A DNA stretch of 64,000 bases from GCA-2731375 sp002731375 (GTDB lineage Bacteria; Pseudomonadota; Alphaproteobacteria; GCA-2731375): positions 1 to 64,000 of the forward strand of contig JASMDX010000062.1 of the NCBI GenBank assembly GCA_030752605.1. Reading direction: 5' to 3'. Under the pieces are notes generated by a model that saw nothing but the letters and a program-made list of their open reading frames with translations, was not told the origin of the DNA and ran no database searches. A program made the position numbers and the translations under genes. The stretch's first letter is position 1. The number at the start of each line of letters is the position of its first letter. This document shows, piece by piece, positions 18,217 through 26,769 of this stretch.

Positions 18217-18255
18217 GGCAGATTTACGGGGCGGATTTACGGGGCAGATTTGCGG
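18217..18255. repeat. Three tandem 13-bp repeats
   Basis: Three direct copies of GGCRGATTTRCGG in a row: GGCAGATTTACGG, GGCGGATTTACGG and GGCAGATTTGCGG. They lie in the nudC leader, 70 bp before its likely start and inside the divergent nudC/flavoprotein intergenic region. They may be a slippage product or a cooperative binding site for a regulator. Confidence 0.7.
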
Positions 18256-18324
18256 AAGGGCACGGCATGTGGCACCCTTCGCGCCAACAATTTGATTCCA
18301 GCAGTAGAAAAAGACGGACGGATT

Positions 18325-19251
18325 ATGGAGTTCATCAACACCTTCGCTGGCAGTCCCCTGAACCGCATGGGCAACGAGCGGCGCAACAAGCAGTGGCTGA
18401 AAGAGGAAATAAACGGCGCGGCCACATGCTTCTTGCCCATGTGGCAGTTGCGCGCCTTGATGATGCCAGGCGATAATTTGCGCATCGGCTGGTGCCGCAA
18501 GGAAGACGTACAGCGCTTCCTCAATCAAGGCGCAACCACATTGTTGCTGGGTCAGATCAACGGCGTCTCGCACTTCGCCATTGATGTCTCCAGCGCGGGT
18601 TCACATCGGAAAGACGCACCGCTGCAGGAATATGGCAAGTGGGTTGATGTGCGCAGCGCCGCCGCCTCGTGCAGCGGGGGGGATGCAGCGATTCTGGCGC
18701 AGGCGCGCTCCATGCTGGATTGGCATGCACGCCATGGTTTCTGCTCGGTCTGCGGCAAACCTTCGGAAATGGGCGAGGCCGGCTATTCCCGGAAGTGCGA
18801 AGATGAGGACTGCGGCGCGATGCATTTCCCACGCACTGACCCGGTCACCATAATGTTGGTTTTGGATAGCGAGCGTTGCCTGTTGGGCAGGCAGAGGATC
18901 TTCGCGCCCAACAGCTACTCCGCCCTGGCCGGCTTCATGGAGCCGGGCGAAACAATCGAGGAAACCGTCCGCCGCGAAGTCTTCGAGGAAGCCGGCATCA
19001 AGGTCGGCGATGTGCGCTATATCTTCTCGCAACCCTGGCCCTTCCCTTCGTCCCTGATGATGGGCTGTTTCGCCACCGCCGAAACCACGGAAATCAACGT
19101 GGACCCGGAGGAATTGGAGGAAGCCCGCTGGTTCAGCCGCGACGAGGTACACGACATGGTCAACAGCTGGCAGGATCAGTCCAGGCTGCGCATGCCCGCG
19201 CCCCTGGCAATTGCACACCAGTTGGCACAAGCCTGGCTGCGAGGGGATTAG
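18325..19251 (+). CDS. nudC: NAD(+)/NADH pyrophosphatase (Nudix hydrolase)
   Basis: Hydrolyses NADH to NMNH and AMP and can remove NAD caps from RNA 5' ends. 308 residues from the ATG at 18325; a longer in-frame start at 18163 would add residues coded by the 13-bp repeats and lacks family similarity. Domains in order: N-terminal domain with LPMWQLRALM, a four-cysteine zinc ribbon (CSVCGKPSE ... CEDEDC, about 135-160), and the Nudix box GFMEPGETIEETVRREVFEE-AG at about 207-230. The NudC-specific SQPWPFPSS motif follows at about 246. All catalytic glutamates are present. Divergent from the fumarate-reductase-like gene. Confidence 0.95.
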   Translation: MEFINTFAGSPLNRMGNERRNKQWLKEEINGAATCFLPMWQLRALMMPGDNLRIGWCRKEDVQRFLNQGATTLLLGQINGVSHFAIDVSSAGSHRKDAPLQEYGKWVDVRSAAASCSGGDAAILAQARSMLDWHARHGFCSVCGKPSEMGEAGYSRKCEDEDCGAMHFPRTDPVTIMLVLDSERCLLGRQRIFAPNSYSALAGFMEPGETIEETVRREVFEEAGIKVGDVRYIFSQPWPFPSSLMMGCFATAETTEINVDPEELEEARWFSRDEVHDMVNSWQDQSRLRMPAPLAIAHQLAQAWLRGD

Positions 19252-19649
19252 CATGGCCTCTCACCGTGGAATCCAGACGCAAATGAAAATTGAAGCAAAG
19301 AATTTCTTACTGAAATATTTTTTGTGATCAGAACATCCAGCCTCCCATACTGCGAATTTCTAGAATTTCGCTGCGGCTTCCTCGGGCGAGAACCCAGCAC
19401 GAATACGAGCCCATTCGATGATGACCGGATTGATTGGGATTTGTTCTCCAGGCACTCGTTACACCGGTATTGGGGACACTCTTGCCAAAGCACCGACAAT
19501 TCCTTAGTCAGTTTTTCTAGACAGCTCCGTCGTCCTACGCAAATTAATTAGTCCCTGCTTTCGAACAGGGTCCAATTATCAATCCAAGACTAGACCAATC
19601 TACATAGCAACCACGAGATGCAAATCCGCGAAGTTCGTCAAAAGAGTTC
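19252..19649. other. Gap holding a toxin/antitoxin-like gene remnant
   Basis: Between the convergent ends of nudC and the DMT permease gene there is no complete gene. The only recognisable item is the minus-strand remnant at 19325-19455 described separately. The rest, 19456-19649, has frequent stops and no visible structure. Confidence 0.5.
19325..19455 (-). pseudogene. Remnant of an XRE/ImmA-IrrE family gene, N-terminal part
   Basis: From a GTG at 19455 the minus strand encodes VPGEQIPINPVIIEWARIRA then GFSPEEAAAKF, a TAG at 19360-19362, and in the same frame KFAVWEAG. This matches the opening of HTH-plus-ImmA/IrrE proteins, which usually read INPxxLxWAR-x-x-AGLSxEEAAxKL followed by LAxWEAG; those proteins are antitoxin or peptidase partners in mobile elements. 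The in-frame stop falls inside a GAATTTC direct duplication, and nothing recognisable follows, so the gene is dead. Assignment rests on about 40 residues. Confidence 0.4.
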
Positions 19650-20576
19650 CTAGCCATACAGCAACAGAACCACGATGCTGCCCGCGATCAGCAGCATGCC
19701 GAACAGCTCCTTGGGCGTTGACCGCTCCTTGAAGAACAATACCGACAGCGCAAGGGTGAACAGCAGCTCGACCTGGCCCAGGGCCTTGACGTATGCGGCG
19801 CGTTCTATGGTCATAGCGGTGAACCAACCGGCGGAACCGATCACGGAAGTTATGCCGACGAACAGACAGCCGCGCCAGTTGGGCACCATGGCGGCAATCT
19901 GATCACGAGCGCGAAACAGAATATAGAGCGTCATTAGAGCGGTCTGGATCACCAGCACCAGGACCAAGGTCAACGCCGCGCCATAGAGCCAATCGTCCAG
20001 GCCCAGGGACAGGCTGGCCTGGCGCAGAAACAACGAGGCGCCGGCAAAGCCCAGGCCCGAGGCCAGGCCGACGCCGGCAGCGGGCTGGAACAAACGGCGC
20101 AGCAGCGTATCGCCCGCGCCGGATCCGGCACCTGTGCCGGTTCTGGCAAGATTTATGATCACCACGCCGAGGGCACCGATCGCAACTGCCAGCCAGCCGC
20201 CGCCCGACAGGGCTTCGTGAAACACCACCGCGCCCACGACGGCCGTCAACAAAGCTTCGGTCCGGGCATAGGTGGAGCCGATGGCAAAATTGCGCAGGGA
20301 AAACAAATAGACCAACAAGACCGTGGCGGCGATTTGCGACAGACCGGTCAGGGCGGAAAAAACAAAAAACTCCCAATCCGCATCCGGCAACTCGTGGCTG
20401 CCTTGTTGCTTTAGGAACAGCATATAGCCCAGGGCGAACGGCAGACCCCACAGAAAGCGCACGTACGAGGCGCCGACGGCGGAGAAATCTTTGGTCAGAT
20501 GTTTTTGTCCCGCCGTCCGCGCCGCCTGCATGAAGGCGGCAAGACAGGTGATCGGTATCCAGACCCAGGTTTCCAT
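19650..20576 (-). CDS. EamA/DMT-superfamily permease
   Basis: 308 residues, ten hydrophobic segments in two five-helix EamA repeats, as in RhaT/YdcZ-like drug/metabolite transporters of the inner membrane. The first repeat contains GASYVRFLWGLPFALGYMLF and SSA-like GSTYARTEALLTAVVGAVVF; the second ends with ERAAYVKALGQVELLFTLAL and FFKERSTPKELFGMLLIAGS, the typical last helices. Substrate unknown; DMT proteins export amino acids, amines or metabolites. It begins 14 bp after the end of the proline racemase-family gene on the same strand, so joint transcription with that gene and pheA is likely. Confidence 0.88.
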   Translation of the reverse strand: METWVWIPITCLAAFMQAARTAGQKHLTKDFSAVGASYVRFLWGLPFALGYMLFLKQQGSHELPDADWEFFVFSALTGLSQIAATVLLVYLFSLRNFAIGSTYARTEALLTAVVGAVVFHEALSGGGWLAVAIGALGVVIINLARTGTGAGSGAGDTLLRRLFQPAAGVGLASGLGFAGASLFLRQASLSLGLDDWLYGAALTLVLVLVIQTALMTLYILFRARDQIAAMVPNWRGCLFVGITSVIGSAGWFTAMTIERAAYVKALGQVELLFTLALSVLFFKERSTPKELFGMLLIAGSIVVLLLYG

Positions 20577-20590
20577 GCTTCAGACTTGCC

Positions 20591-21631
20591 CTAATCCAGG
20601 GCCCGGTACCAGGTGTCGGACAGGGTATAGCCCTCGGGGAACGGATCGTCGGAATCCAGGCTGTATTGATGACTGCCGGTGATCCACGCCCGGCCCTGAA
20701 TGCTAGGGGTGATCGCCGCCTGACCGCTGATCTCTCCAACATCGGCGACACTGCAATGGAACTCGGTACCCAGCACGGACTGGCTAACAAAGTTTTCATC
20801 CAAGCCGATCTGGCCACGGGCATGCAGCACCGCCAGACGCGCCGAACTGCCTGTACCGCAGGGGGAGCGGTCCAGCTTGCCGGGCGAGATTACCACCGTG
20901 TTGCGGCCCAACGTGCGGCCCCCATCATCCTTAGTCAGGGGCGCCGCGAACTGCGTGAAGGTTATGGAGTGGATGCCGGGGTTTTCCGGATGCACGACTG
21001 GGTGCTGTTCCACGGCAGCCGCCTTGATCCGCTCTCCTGTCTCTACCAGTTCCCGCGCCTCGTCTGGGACAATGGCAAAGCCTAGGGAGGGCGCATCGAC
21101 AATGGCAAAGTAGGCACCGCCGTAGGCTATGTCGCAACTGATGCTGCCCAGACCGGGCACCTCGACCACCGCATCCAGTTTCGCCACATAGCAGGGCACA
21201 TTGCGAAAGCATACGTTTTGACAGCGGCTATCCCCACATTGCGCCACCACCTCGATCAGGCCGCCTGGAGTGTCCAGTCGCAGGATCGTTTCGGGCTCTT
21301 GCATGGCGACCATACCGGTTTCCAGCAGCACCGTTGCGACGCAGATGGTGTTGGAGCCGGACATGGGCGGATAGTCCGTCGGCTCCATGATAATGAAGCC
21401 AGCATCAGCCCCAGGCGTCTTGGACGGCACGATCAGATTAGTGTGAACAAAGGCGCCGCCGCGCGGCTCGTACAACAGAAACTTGCGCAAGCCATCATCT
21501 TGGGTGCGCAGATATTCGCGCTGGTCAAACAAGGTTTCGCCGGGCGGCGGCAGCACGCCACCGGTTATGACCCGGCCAACCTCGCCCTCGGCATGGCAGC
21601 CGATCACGGTGACGGAACGCGCGGTCTGCAC
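20591..21631 (-). CDS. Proline racemase superfamily enzyme (hydroxyproline epimerase/dehydratase type, Ser/Cys active site)
   Basis: 346 residues from a GTG at 21631, chosen because it has AAGGG upstream and lies 5 bp after the pheA stop; an upstream ATG at 21730 would overlap pheA by 94 bp. The superfamily interconverts or dehydrates proline and hydroxyproline with two acid/base residues. Here the first site reads PPMSGSNTIC, a serine where racemases have MCGH cysteine, while the second site keeps cysteine in DRSPCGTGSSARLA. The Ser/Cys class is known to include 4-hydroxyproline or 3-hydroxyproline epimerases and trans-3-hydroxy-L-proline dehydratases. True proline racemase is therefore unlikely. 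Neighbours (DMT permease, pheA) do not define the substrate. Confidence 0.88.
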   Translation of the reverse strand: MQTARSVTVIGCHAEGEVGRVITGGVLPPPGETLFDQREYLRTQDDGLRKFLLYEPRGGAFVHTNLIVPSKTPGADAGFIIMEPTDYPPMSGSNTICVATVLLETGMVAMQEPETILRLDTPGGLIEVVAQCGDSRCQNVCFRNVPCYVAKLDAVVEVPGLGSISCDIAYGGAYFAIVDAPSLGFAIVPDEARELVETGERIKAAAVEQHPVVHPENPGIHSITFTQFAAPLTKDDGGRTLGRNTVVISPGKLDRSPCGTGSSARLAVLHARGQIGLDENFVSQSVLGTEFHCSVADVGEISGQAAITPSIQGRAWITGSHQYSLDSDDPFPEGYTLSDTWYRALD

Positions 21632-21636
21632 CGGCC

Positions 21637-22545
21637 CTAACCCTTCACATGCGGGGCTTCGTAACTCTCGCGCTTGTCGTGGCGGAAGGGATTGCGCGGA
21701 TATGTGCCCAGGATCTGCAGGCGTGTACAAAAGAATTGTGCTTCCTCCAGGGCCCAGGCGATGCGCTGATCCTCAGGGTGACCCTCGAAATCCGCATAGA
21801 ACTGCGCCTGTTCGAAACTGCCCGGCTCGATATAGCTTTCCAGCTTAGTGATATTGATGTTTGCCGTGGCGAACCCGCCCAGGGTTTTATAGAGCGAGGC
21901 CGGCACGCTGCGGACCTGAAAGACCACGGTGGTCATGGCGGGGCCGTCTTTTGGATGCGGCGTGACCCGTTCGCGGGCCAGGATAATGAAACGGGTAACG
22001 TTGTTGCCCATGTCCTGAACGTTTTCGCGCAGAATATTCAGATCATAGATTTCCGCCGCCAGGGGGGAGCCGATGGCTGCCATAGACTTATCACCCTTTT
22101 CGGCCACCATCTCGCAAGCGCCGGCGGTATCTGCGTGCACGATCGGGTCTATGCCCAGTCTCTTGATCAGCTTGCGGCATTGGGGCAGGGCATGGATATG
22201 GCTGTGAACCTCGCGGATATCTTCCAGCTTGGCGCCATGGGGCGCCATCAACTGGTGGTTCACGGCTTGAAAATGTTCGCCGATGATATATTGATCCGAA
22301 GTCGGGATCAGGTGATGGATATCTGCCACGCGCCCAGCCAGGGAATTCTCGATCGGGATCATGGCACGCCCGGCCCGGCCCTGGTTCACGGCGGCAAAGG
22401 CATCCTCGAAGGTACGGCAGGGCAAGGGATTGTAGTCGGGCAGGCCTTCCTTGCAGGCAAGATGCGAATAAGCACCGAACTGGCCCTGGAAGGCTACGTT
22501 CATGCGCGGATCATCGGCACTGTCCTGAGCTTTCTTGTCAGCCAT
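21637..22545 (-). CDS. pheA: Prephenate dehydratase
   Basis: Converts prephenate to phenylpyruvate in phenylalanine synthesis. 302 residues, mono-functional (no chorismate mutase domain). The catalytic domain starts NVAFQGQFGAYSHLA, contains MIPIENSLAGRV and the NNVTRFIIL motif with the catalytic threonine near 185. The C-terminal ACT domain carries PASLYKTLGGFATANINITK and LESYIEPGSF, a variant of the ESRP phenylalanine-binding motif, so feedback inhibition by phenylalanine is likely. About 25 disordered residues precede the domain. It is downstream of kdsB (33 bp) on the same strand, an arrangement familiar in alphaproteobacteria. Confidence 0.95.
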   Translation of the reverse strand: MADKKAQDSADDPRMNVAFQGQFGAYSHLACKEGLPDYNPLPCRTFEDAFAAVNQGRAGRAMIPIENSLAGRVADIHHLIPTSDQYIIGEHFQAVNHQLMAPHGAKLEDIREVHSHIHALPQCRKLIKRLGIDPIVHADTAGACEMVAEKGDKSMAAIGSPLAAEIYDLNILRENVQDMGNNVTRFIILARERVTPHPKDGPAMTTVVFQVRSVPASLYKTLGGFATANINITKLESYIEPGSFEQAQFYADFEGHPEDQRIAWALEEAQFFCTRLQILGTYPRNPFRHDKRESYEAPHVKG

Positions 22546-22578
22546 TGTGGCTTGTCCTTAATTCTTTGAAACGCTTAA

Positions 22579-23337
22579 TCATTTTGGCGCCAGAGCGCGC
22601 CGTGCCCGGTCCAGATCGGCGGGAGTATCGACACCGAAGGGGACTCTGTCAACGAGGCCAACCTCGATGTGCATGCCATCCTCCAGGGCGCGCAACTGCT
22701 CCAACCGCTCCCGCTGTTCCAAATGGCCCGCCGGCAGGGCGATGAAGCGCGCCAGGGCGGCGCGGCGATAGCCGTAGATGCCGATGTGATGGTACAGCGG
22801 ACCTTCGCCGGAAGGTGCCGGAACACGGGTAAAATACAGTGCCCGTCCCTGGCTCCGGCCCTGCCGCGCGCCGGGCGGCAAGGAAATCACAGCCTTCACC
22901 ACGCTAGATTCCCGGCGCTCGTAATCCTCGACGATCTCGGCAGCCAAGGTGGAGATATCAACCGCATCGTCGGCGAGAAGTTCCAGGCACAGGCGGATCT
23001 GAGCCGGCTCTATGGTGGGTAGATCGCCCTGCAGGTTGATGATGACATCATGGGCACCGTCAGGATCAAACTTTTGCACGGCCTCCCAGACCCGGTCCGA
23101 GCCGGATGGATGATCGGGATCGGTCAGGACCGCATGACCGCCCGCCGCCTTGATTGCAGCGGCGATTTCCACTTCGGCGCAGGCCACTACCACCGGGCCG
23201 ACATCAGCCTCGATGGCGCGGCGCCAGACATGCACGATCATAACCTCGCCACGGATATCCGCCAACGGCTTGTCGGGCAGCCGCACCGAGGCCATGCGCG
23301 CCGGGATTACCACAAGTGCCTGTTGTCTCGAAGCCAC
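22579..23337 (-). CDS. kdsB: 3-deoxy-manno-octulosonate cytidylyltransferase
   Basis: Activates Kdo with CTP to CMP-Kdo for lipid A/LPS core assembly in the cytoplasm. 252 residues, standard. Motifs: VVIPARMASVRLPDKPLADI at the nucleotide-binding N-terminus, HAVLTDPDHPSGSDRVWEAV, INLQGDLPTIEPAQI with the metal-binding aspartate, and YHHIGIYGYRRAAL near residue 180. Its presence shows a Gram-negative LPS producer. It leads a minus-strand unit with pheA and the racemase-family gene, and is divergent from the cytochrome c gene. Confidence 0.96.
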   Translation of the reverse strand: MASRQQALVVIPARMASVRLPDKPLADIRGEVMIVHVWRRAIEADVGPVVVACAEVEIAAAIKAAGGHAVLTDPDHPSGSDRVWEAVQKFDPDGAHDVIINLQGDLPTIEPAQIRLCLELLADDAVDISTLAAEIVEDYERRESSVVKAVISLPPGARQGRSQGRALYFTRVPAPSGEGPLYHHIGIYGYRRAALARFIALPAGHLEQRERLEQLRALEDGMHIEVGLVDRVPFGVDTPADLDRARRALAPK

Positions 23338-23471
23338 GGGTATCAGTTCCTATTCATGTTGCCGGTCTAGCCAATTGGTTGCGGCGATGTTATACGGTGA
23401 GCCGTCCTTTCGGGGAAGCCGTTCGAACATTTTTCCACCACTTATCTACCGACTTTATTGGGGTTGCCGCC

Positions 23472-24017
23472 ATGAATATGTATGAATTCAACAAATTTTT
23501 GGGTGCCATTCTGGGCTCGGCGCTATTGCTCATGGTTGTCAACGTGAGCGGCGACGCCTTAATAAATCCAACCATTCCCGCCAAGGCCGCCATCGCCATC
23601 GGAGAGGCAGACGAGGAAGAGGACGCAAAAGAAGAAGAGAAGGAAGAGGCTGCCGGTTCCGGCCTGGCCGCGCTGTTGGCGGCGGCCAATGTGGACAAGG
23701 GCGCAAAGGCGGCGAAGAAGTGCAAGGCCTGTCACAGCTTTGACAAGGGCGGAAAGAACAAGGTTGGGCCCGTCCTGTACGGCGTGGTTGGCCGCGGCAT
23801 GGGTGCCAGCACCAACTTCAAGTACTCCACCGCCATGATGGGCAAGGGTGGTGAGTGGACTTACGCCGACCTGGACGCTTTCCTGGCCGATCCCAAGGGC
23901 TTCATGCCCGGCACCAAGATGGCCTTCAAGGGGATCAAGAAGGAAACCGACCGGGCCAATCTGATCGCCTTCATGCGGCAAGCTCACGATCAGCCCCCGG
24001 CCCTGCCGGCTGAGTAA
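23472..24017 (+). CDS. Membrane-anchored c-type cytochrome (CycM/c552 type)
   Basis: 181 residues from the ATG at 23472. An uncleaved N-terminal helix (about 9-30, FLGAILGSALLLMVVNVSG) anchors it in the inner membrane; a glutamate/aspartate/lysine-rich linker (about 47-65) and an alanine-rich stretch connect to a class I cytochrome c domain. Haem is attached through CKACH (Cys79 and Cys82 by count, His83), followed by KGGKNKVGPVLYGVVGR and an axial methionine in MPGTKMAF. This design matches the membrane cytochrome that carries electrons from complex III to cytochrome oxidase in alphaproteobacteria. Divergent from kdsB, 134 bp apart, as in many relatives; hisN follows after 17 bp. Confidence 0.9.
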   Translation: MNMYEFNKFLGAILGSALLLMVVNVSGDALINPTIPAKAAIAIGEADEEEDAKEEEKEEAAGSGLAALLAAANVDKGAKAAKKCKACHSFDKGGKNKVGPVLYGVVGRGMGASTNFKYSTAMMGKGGEWTYADLDAFLADPKGFMPGTKMAFKGIKKETDRANLIAFMRQAHDQPPALPAE

Positions 24018-24034
24018 TACGGCCAGCACGCGCC

Positions 24035-24817
24035 ATGCAAGAGGCTGAGCGTTATCTGGCACTGGCCGGTCGGCTGGCGGATGCCGCGGGCGCGGTCATC
24101 CGGCCCTATTTCCGCGCCGACATCAATATCGATACCAAGGCTGATGAAAGCCCGGTGACCATCGCCGACCGCGAGGCAGAACGCGTCATGCGCGCCATTA
24201 TCGAGGCGGAATGCCCCGACCACGGCATCCGGGGCGAGGAATTCCCCTTTAAACCCGGCGCCGGCGAATGGCACTGGATACTAGACCCCATCGATGGCAC
24301 TAAGCTATTCATCACCGGCATTCCCCTGTTCGGCACCTTGATTGCCCTGGCCCGCAACGGCAAACCGGTGTTGGGGGTGGTTGATCAACCGATCAGCGGC
24401 GAACGTTGGATCGGCGCCATGGACGGCACGGCGAACCTGAACGGCGATCCGATCAGGACCAGCAGCTGCGGCGATCTGGCGGACGCCATTGTCTTCACCA
24501 CGGATATGAACCTTTATTCTCCCGATCAGGCGACAGCCTTCCAGCGCCTGTCGACGGCCACGAAACTGACCCGCCAAGGCACGGATTGCTACGCCTTCGC
24601 CATGCTGGCCATGGGTTTCGTCGATATCGTCACCGAGACGAACCTGAACGAATGGGACATGGCCTCCCATGTTCCCCTGATCGAAAACGCTGGCGGCGTC
24701 GTGACCGATTGGCAGGGCTCGCCGTTGCGCTTTGACGGCCAGTTGGACATCGAAACCGCGATCGCCGCGGCCAACCCCATCCTACACGCACAAGCGTTGG
24801 CAGCGTTGCGGGGCTAG
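24035..24817 (+). CDS. hisN: Histidinol-phosphatase, inositol monophosphatase family
   Basis: 260 residues. Mg-dependent phosphatase of the FIG superfamily; members with this sequence style carry out the histidinol-phosphate step of histidine synthesis in alphaproteobacteria and actinobacteria. Motifs: IRGEEFPFKPG (metal-binding Glu), DPIDGTKLFITGIPLFGTLI (metal-binding aspartates, about 87-106) and WDMASHVPLIENAGGVVTDW (about 209-228). The DPIDGTxxFI.G.P.FGTLI form is the one used by HisN rather than classical SuhB. An inositol or nucleotide monophosphatase function cannot be excluded. It follows the cytochrome c gene by 17 bp in the same direction. Confidence 0.88.
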   Translation: MQEAERYLALAGRLADAAGAVIRPYFRADINIDTKADESPVTIADREAERVMRAIIEAECPDHGIRGEEFPFKPGAGEWHWILDPIDGTKLFITGIPLFGTLIALARNGKPVLGVVDQPISGERWIGAMDGTANLNGDPIRTSSCGDLADAIVFTTDMNLYSPDQATAFQRLSTATKLTRQGTDCYAFAMLAMGFVDIVTETNLNEWDMASHVPLIENAGGVVTDWQGSPLRFDGQLDIETAIAAANPILHAQALAALRG

Positions 24818-24927
24818 AACGTTTCTCGTGTACAAAAACCGACCCCTGCCGCCTTCGAGAGCCTTGAATTAGCCGCAATCAGCGGCCATCGTTCTAATTG
24901 TAATCGAAACCGCCTGGAGATGGGGCC

Positions 24928-26751
24928 ATGCGCGCCGTTCTGATCATTGTTGGAATTATGTTTCTCAGCTTACCGGCCCTTGGGGAAGGTCCAGCCCGGC
25001 ACGGCATGTCGATGTTTGGCGAGCTGAAATATCCGCCCGACTTCACCCATTTCGAATACGTCAATCCTAACGCACCAAAAGGCGGCCTGGTACGGCTGGA
25101 GGCACGCGGCACCTACGATACCTTGAACAGCTTTACCATCAAGGGCAGCTCGGCGGCGGGGTTGAGCCTGCTTTACGACACCTTGCTGGAGTCCTCCCGC
25201 GACGAGGCTTTCGCCGAATACGGCCTGCTGGTGGAAAAGGTCGCGGTGGCGGGTGATCTGTCCTCGGTTACCTTCGATCTGCGCGAGGAAGCGCGCTGGC
25301 ACGATGGCAAGCCCGTCACTGCCAACGATGTCGCCTTTAGCCTCGAATTGTTGAAAGCCAAGGGCGCGCCGTTTTATCGATTTTATTACGCCAATGTGGA
25401 GAAGGCCGATGCACTGTCGCCGCACAGGGTCAAATTCACATTCAAGGGCCGCAAGAACCGCGAACTGCCACTTATCATTGGCCAGCTTCCCGTGCTGCCT
25501 AAACATTATTGGCAAGGCCGCGACTTCGAAGCGACGACGCTCGAACCGCCGCTGGGCAGTGGGCCCTATCGCATTGGCAAGGTTGATCCGGGCCGTAGCG
25601 TTACCTACGAGCGGGTGGTGGATTACTGGGGCAAGGATCTGGCCGTCAACAAGGGGCGGTACAATTTTGACAGCCTGCGTTTTGAATATTACCGGGACCC
25701 GACTGTGGCGTTGGAGGCCTTCAAGGCCAGGGCCTTTGATTTCCGGCAGGAGAATACGGCCAAGGTCTGGGCCACCCAGTACAATTTTCCGGCCCTGAAA
25801 AAAGGCCAGGTGATCAAGGAGACGCTCGCCAACGGCAATCCCACGGGGATGCAGTCCTTCGCCTTCAATATCCGCCGGCCCCAATTCCAGGACGCCAGGG
25901 TGCGCCAGGCCCTGGCCCTGACGTTTGATTTCGAATGGGCCAACAAGAATTTATTTTTTGGCCAATACACCCGGACGGAAAGCTATTTTTCCAATTCCAA
26001 GCTGGCTGCCCAGGGTCTGCCTAGCGCGGCAGAACTAAAGTTTCTCGAACCCTTGAAAGGCCAGATCCCCGAAGACGTCTTCGCCAGGGCTTTCGTTGCA
26101 CCAAAGACCGACGGTTCCGGCAAGTCCCGCCGTCTGTTGCGTCAGGCCAAGCGTCTGTTGGATAGCGCCGGCTGGAAGGTCAAAGACGGCAAACTGACCG
26201 ATAGCAGTACCGGCAAGGTCATGGAGATCGAATTTCTATTGGTCAACCAAGGCTTTCAGCGCGTCGTCGCACCCATGCAAAAGGCCATGCAACGGTTGGG
26301 CATAACGGTCAGAGTGCGGATCGTTGATACCTCACAATACATAAACCGGCTGCGGGATTTCGACTATGACGTGATCGTCGGTGGTTGGGGACAGTCGCTG
26401 TCGCCGGGCAACGAACAGCGCGGCTTTTGGGGCTCGGCTGCCGCCGACCGTCCCGGCAGCCGCAACTATATCGGCATCAAGGATGCAGCCATCGACAAGT
26501 TGATCGATCACATTATCTTCGCCAATAGCCGGGCCGAACTGGTCGCCGCCACCCGCGCCCTGGACCGGGTTCTGTTGTGGAACCATTTCGTTATTCCCAA
26601 CTGGCATATCAACAGCTACCGCATCGCCTACTGGAACCGTTTCTCGCGGCCAAAGGTGCAGGCTAAATATAGCCTGGGCTTCCTTGATACCTGGTGGCTG
26701 GACGCGGCCAAGGACGAAGCCTTGAAAAGTGACATAAAGGGCGGTGGCTAA
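24928..26751 (+). CDS. Family 5 extracellular solute-binding protein (YejA-like), first copy
   Basis: 607 residues with a short signal peptide (MRAVLIIVGIMFLSLPALGEG). Periplasmic receptor of an oligopeptide/microcin C-type ABC importer. The mature protein begins in the YejA manner, GMSMFGELKYPPDFTHFEYV-NP-APKGG, and contains ARWHDGKPVTANDVAFSLEL, GSGPYRIGKVDPGRSVTYER-V and, near the end, a segment with RNYIGIKDAAIDKLIDHI and NWHINSYRIAYW. It is the first gene of a five-gene operon; a paralogue follows 18 bp downstream, then two permeases and an ATPase. Two receptors feeding one transporter would widen its ligand range. YejABEF in E. coli imports microcin C and small peptides; the ligand here is unknown. 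Confidence 0.93.
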   Translation: MRAVLIIVGIMFLSLPALGEGPARHGMSMFGELKYPPDFTHFEYVNPNAPKGGLVRLEARGTYDTLNSFTIKGSSAAGLSLLYDTLLESSRDEAFAEYGLLVEKVAVAGDLSSVTFDLREEARWHDGKPVTANDVAFSLELLKAKGAPFYRFYYANVEKADALSPHRVKFTFKGRKNRELPLIIGQLPVLPKHYWQGRDFEATTLEPPLGSGPYRIGKVDPGRSVTYERVVDYWGKDLAVNKGRYNFDSLRFEYYRDPTVALEAFKARAFDFRQENTAKVWATQYNFPALKKGQVIKETLANGNPTGMQSFAFNIRRPQFQDARVRQALALTFDFEWANKNLFFGQYTRTESYFSNSKLAAQGLPSAAELKFLEPLKGQIPEDVFARAFVAPKTDGSGKSRRLLRQAKRLLDSAGWKVKDGKLTDSSTGKVMEIEFLLVNQGFQRVVAPMQKAMQRLGITVRVRIVDTSQYINRLRDFDYDVIVGGWGQSLSPGNEQRGFWGSAAADRPGSRNYIGIKDAAIDKLIDHIIFANSRAELVAATRALDRVLLWNHFVIPNWHINSYRIAYWNRFSRPKVQAKYSLGFLDTWWLDAAKDEALKSDIKGGG

Positions 26752-26769
26752 TCTGCTATTATCGGGCTC

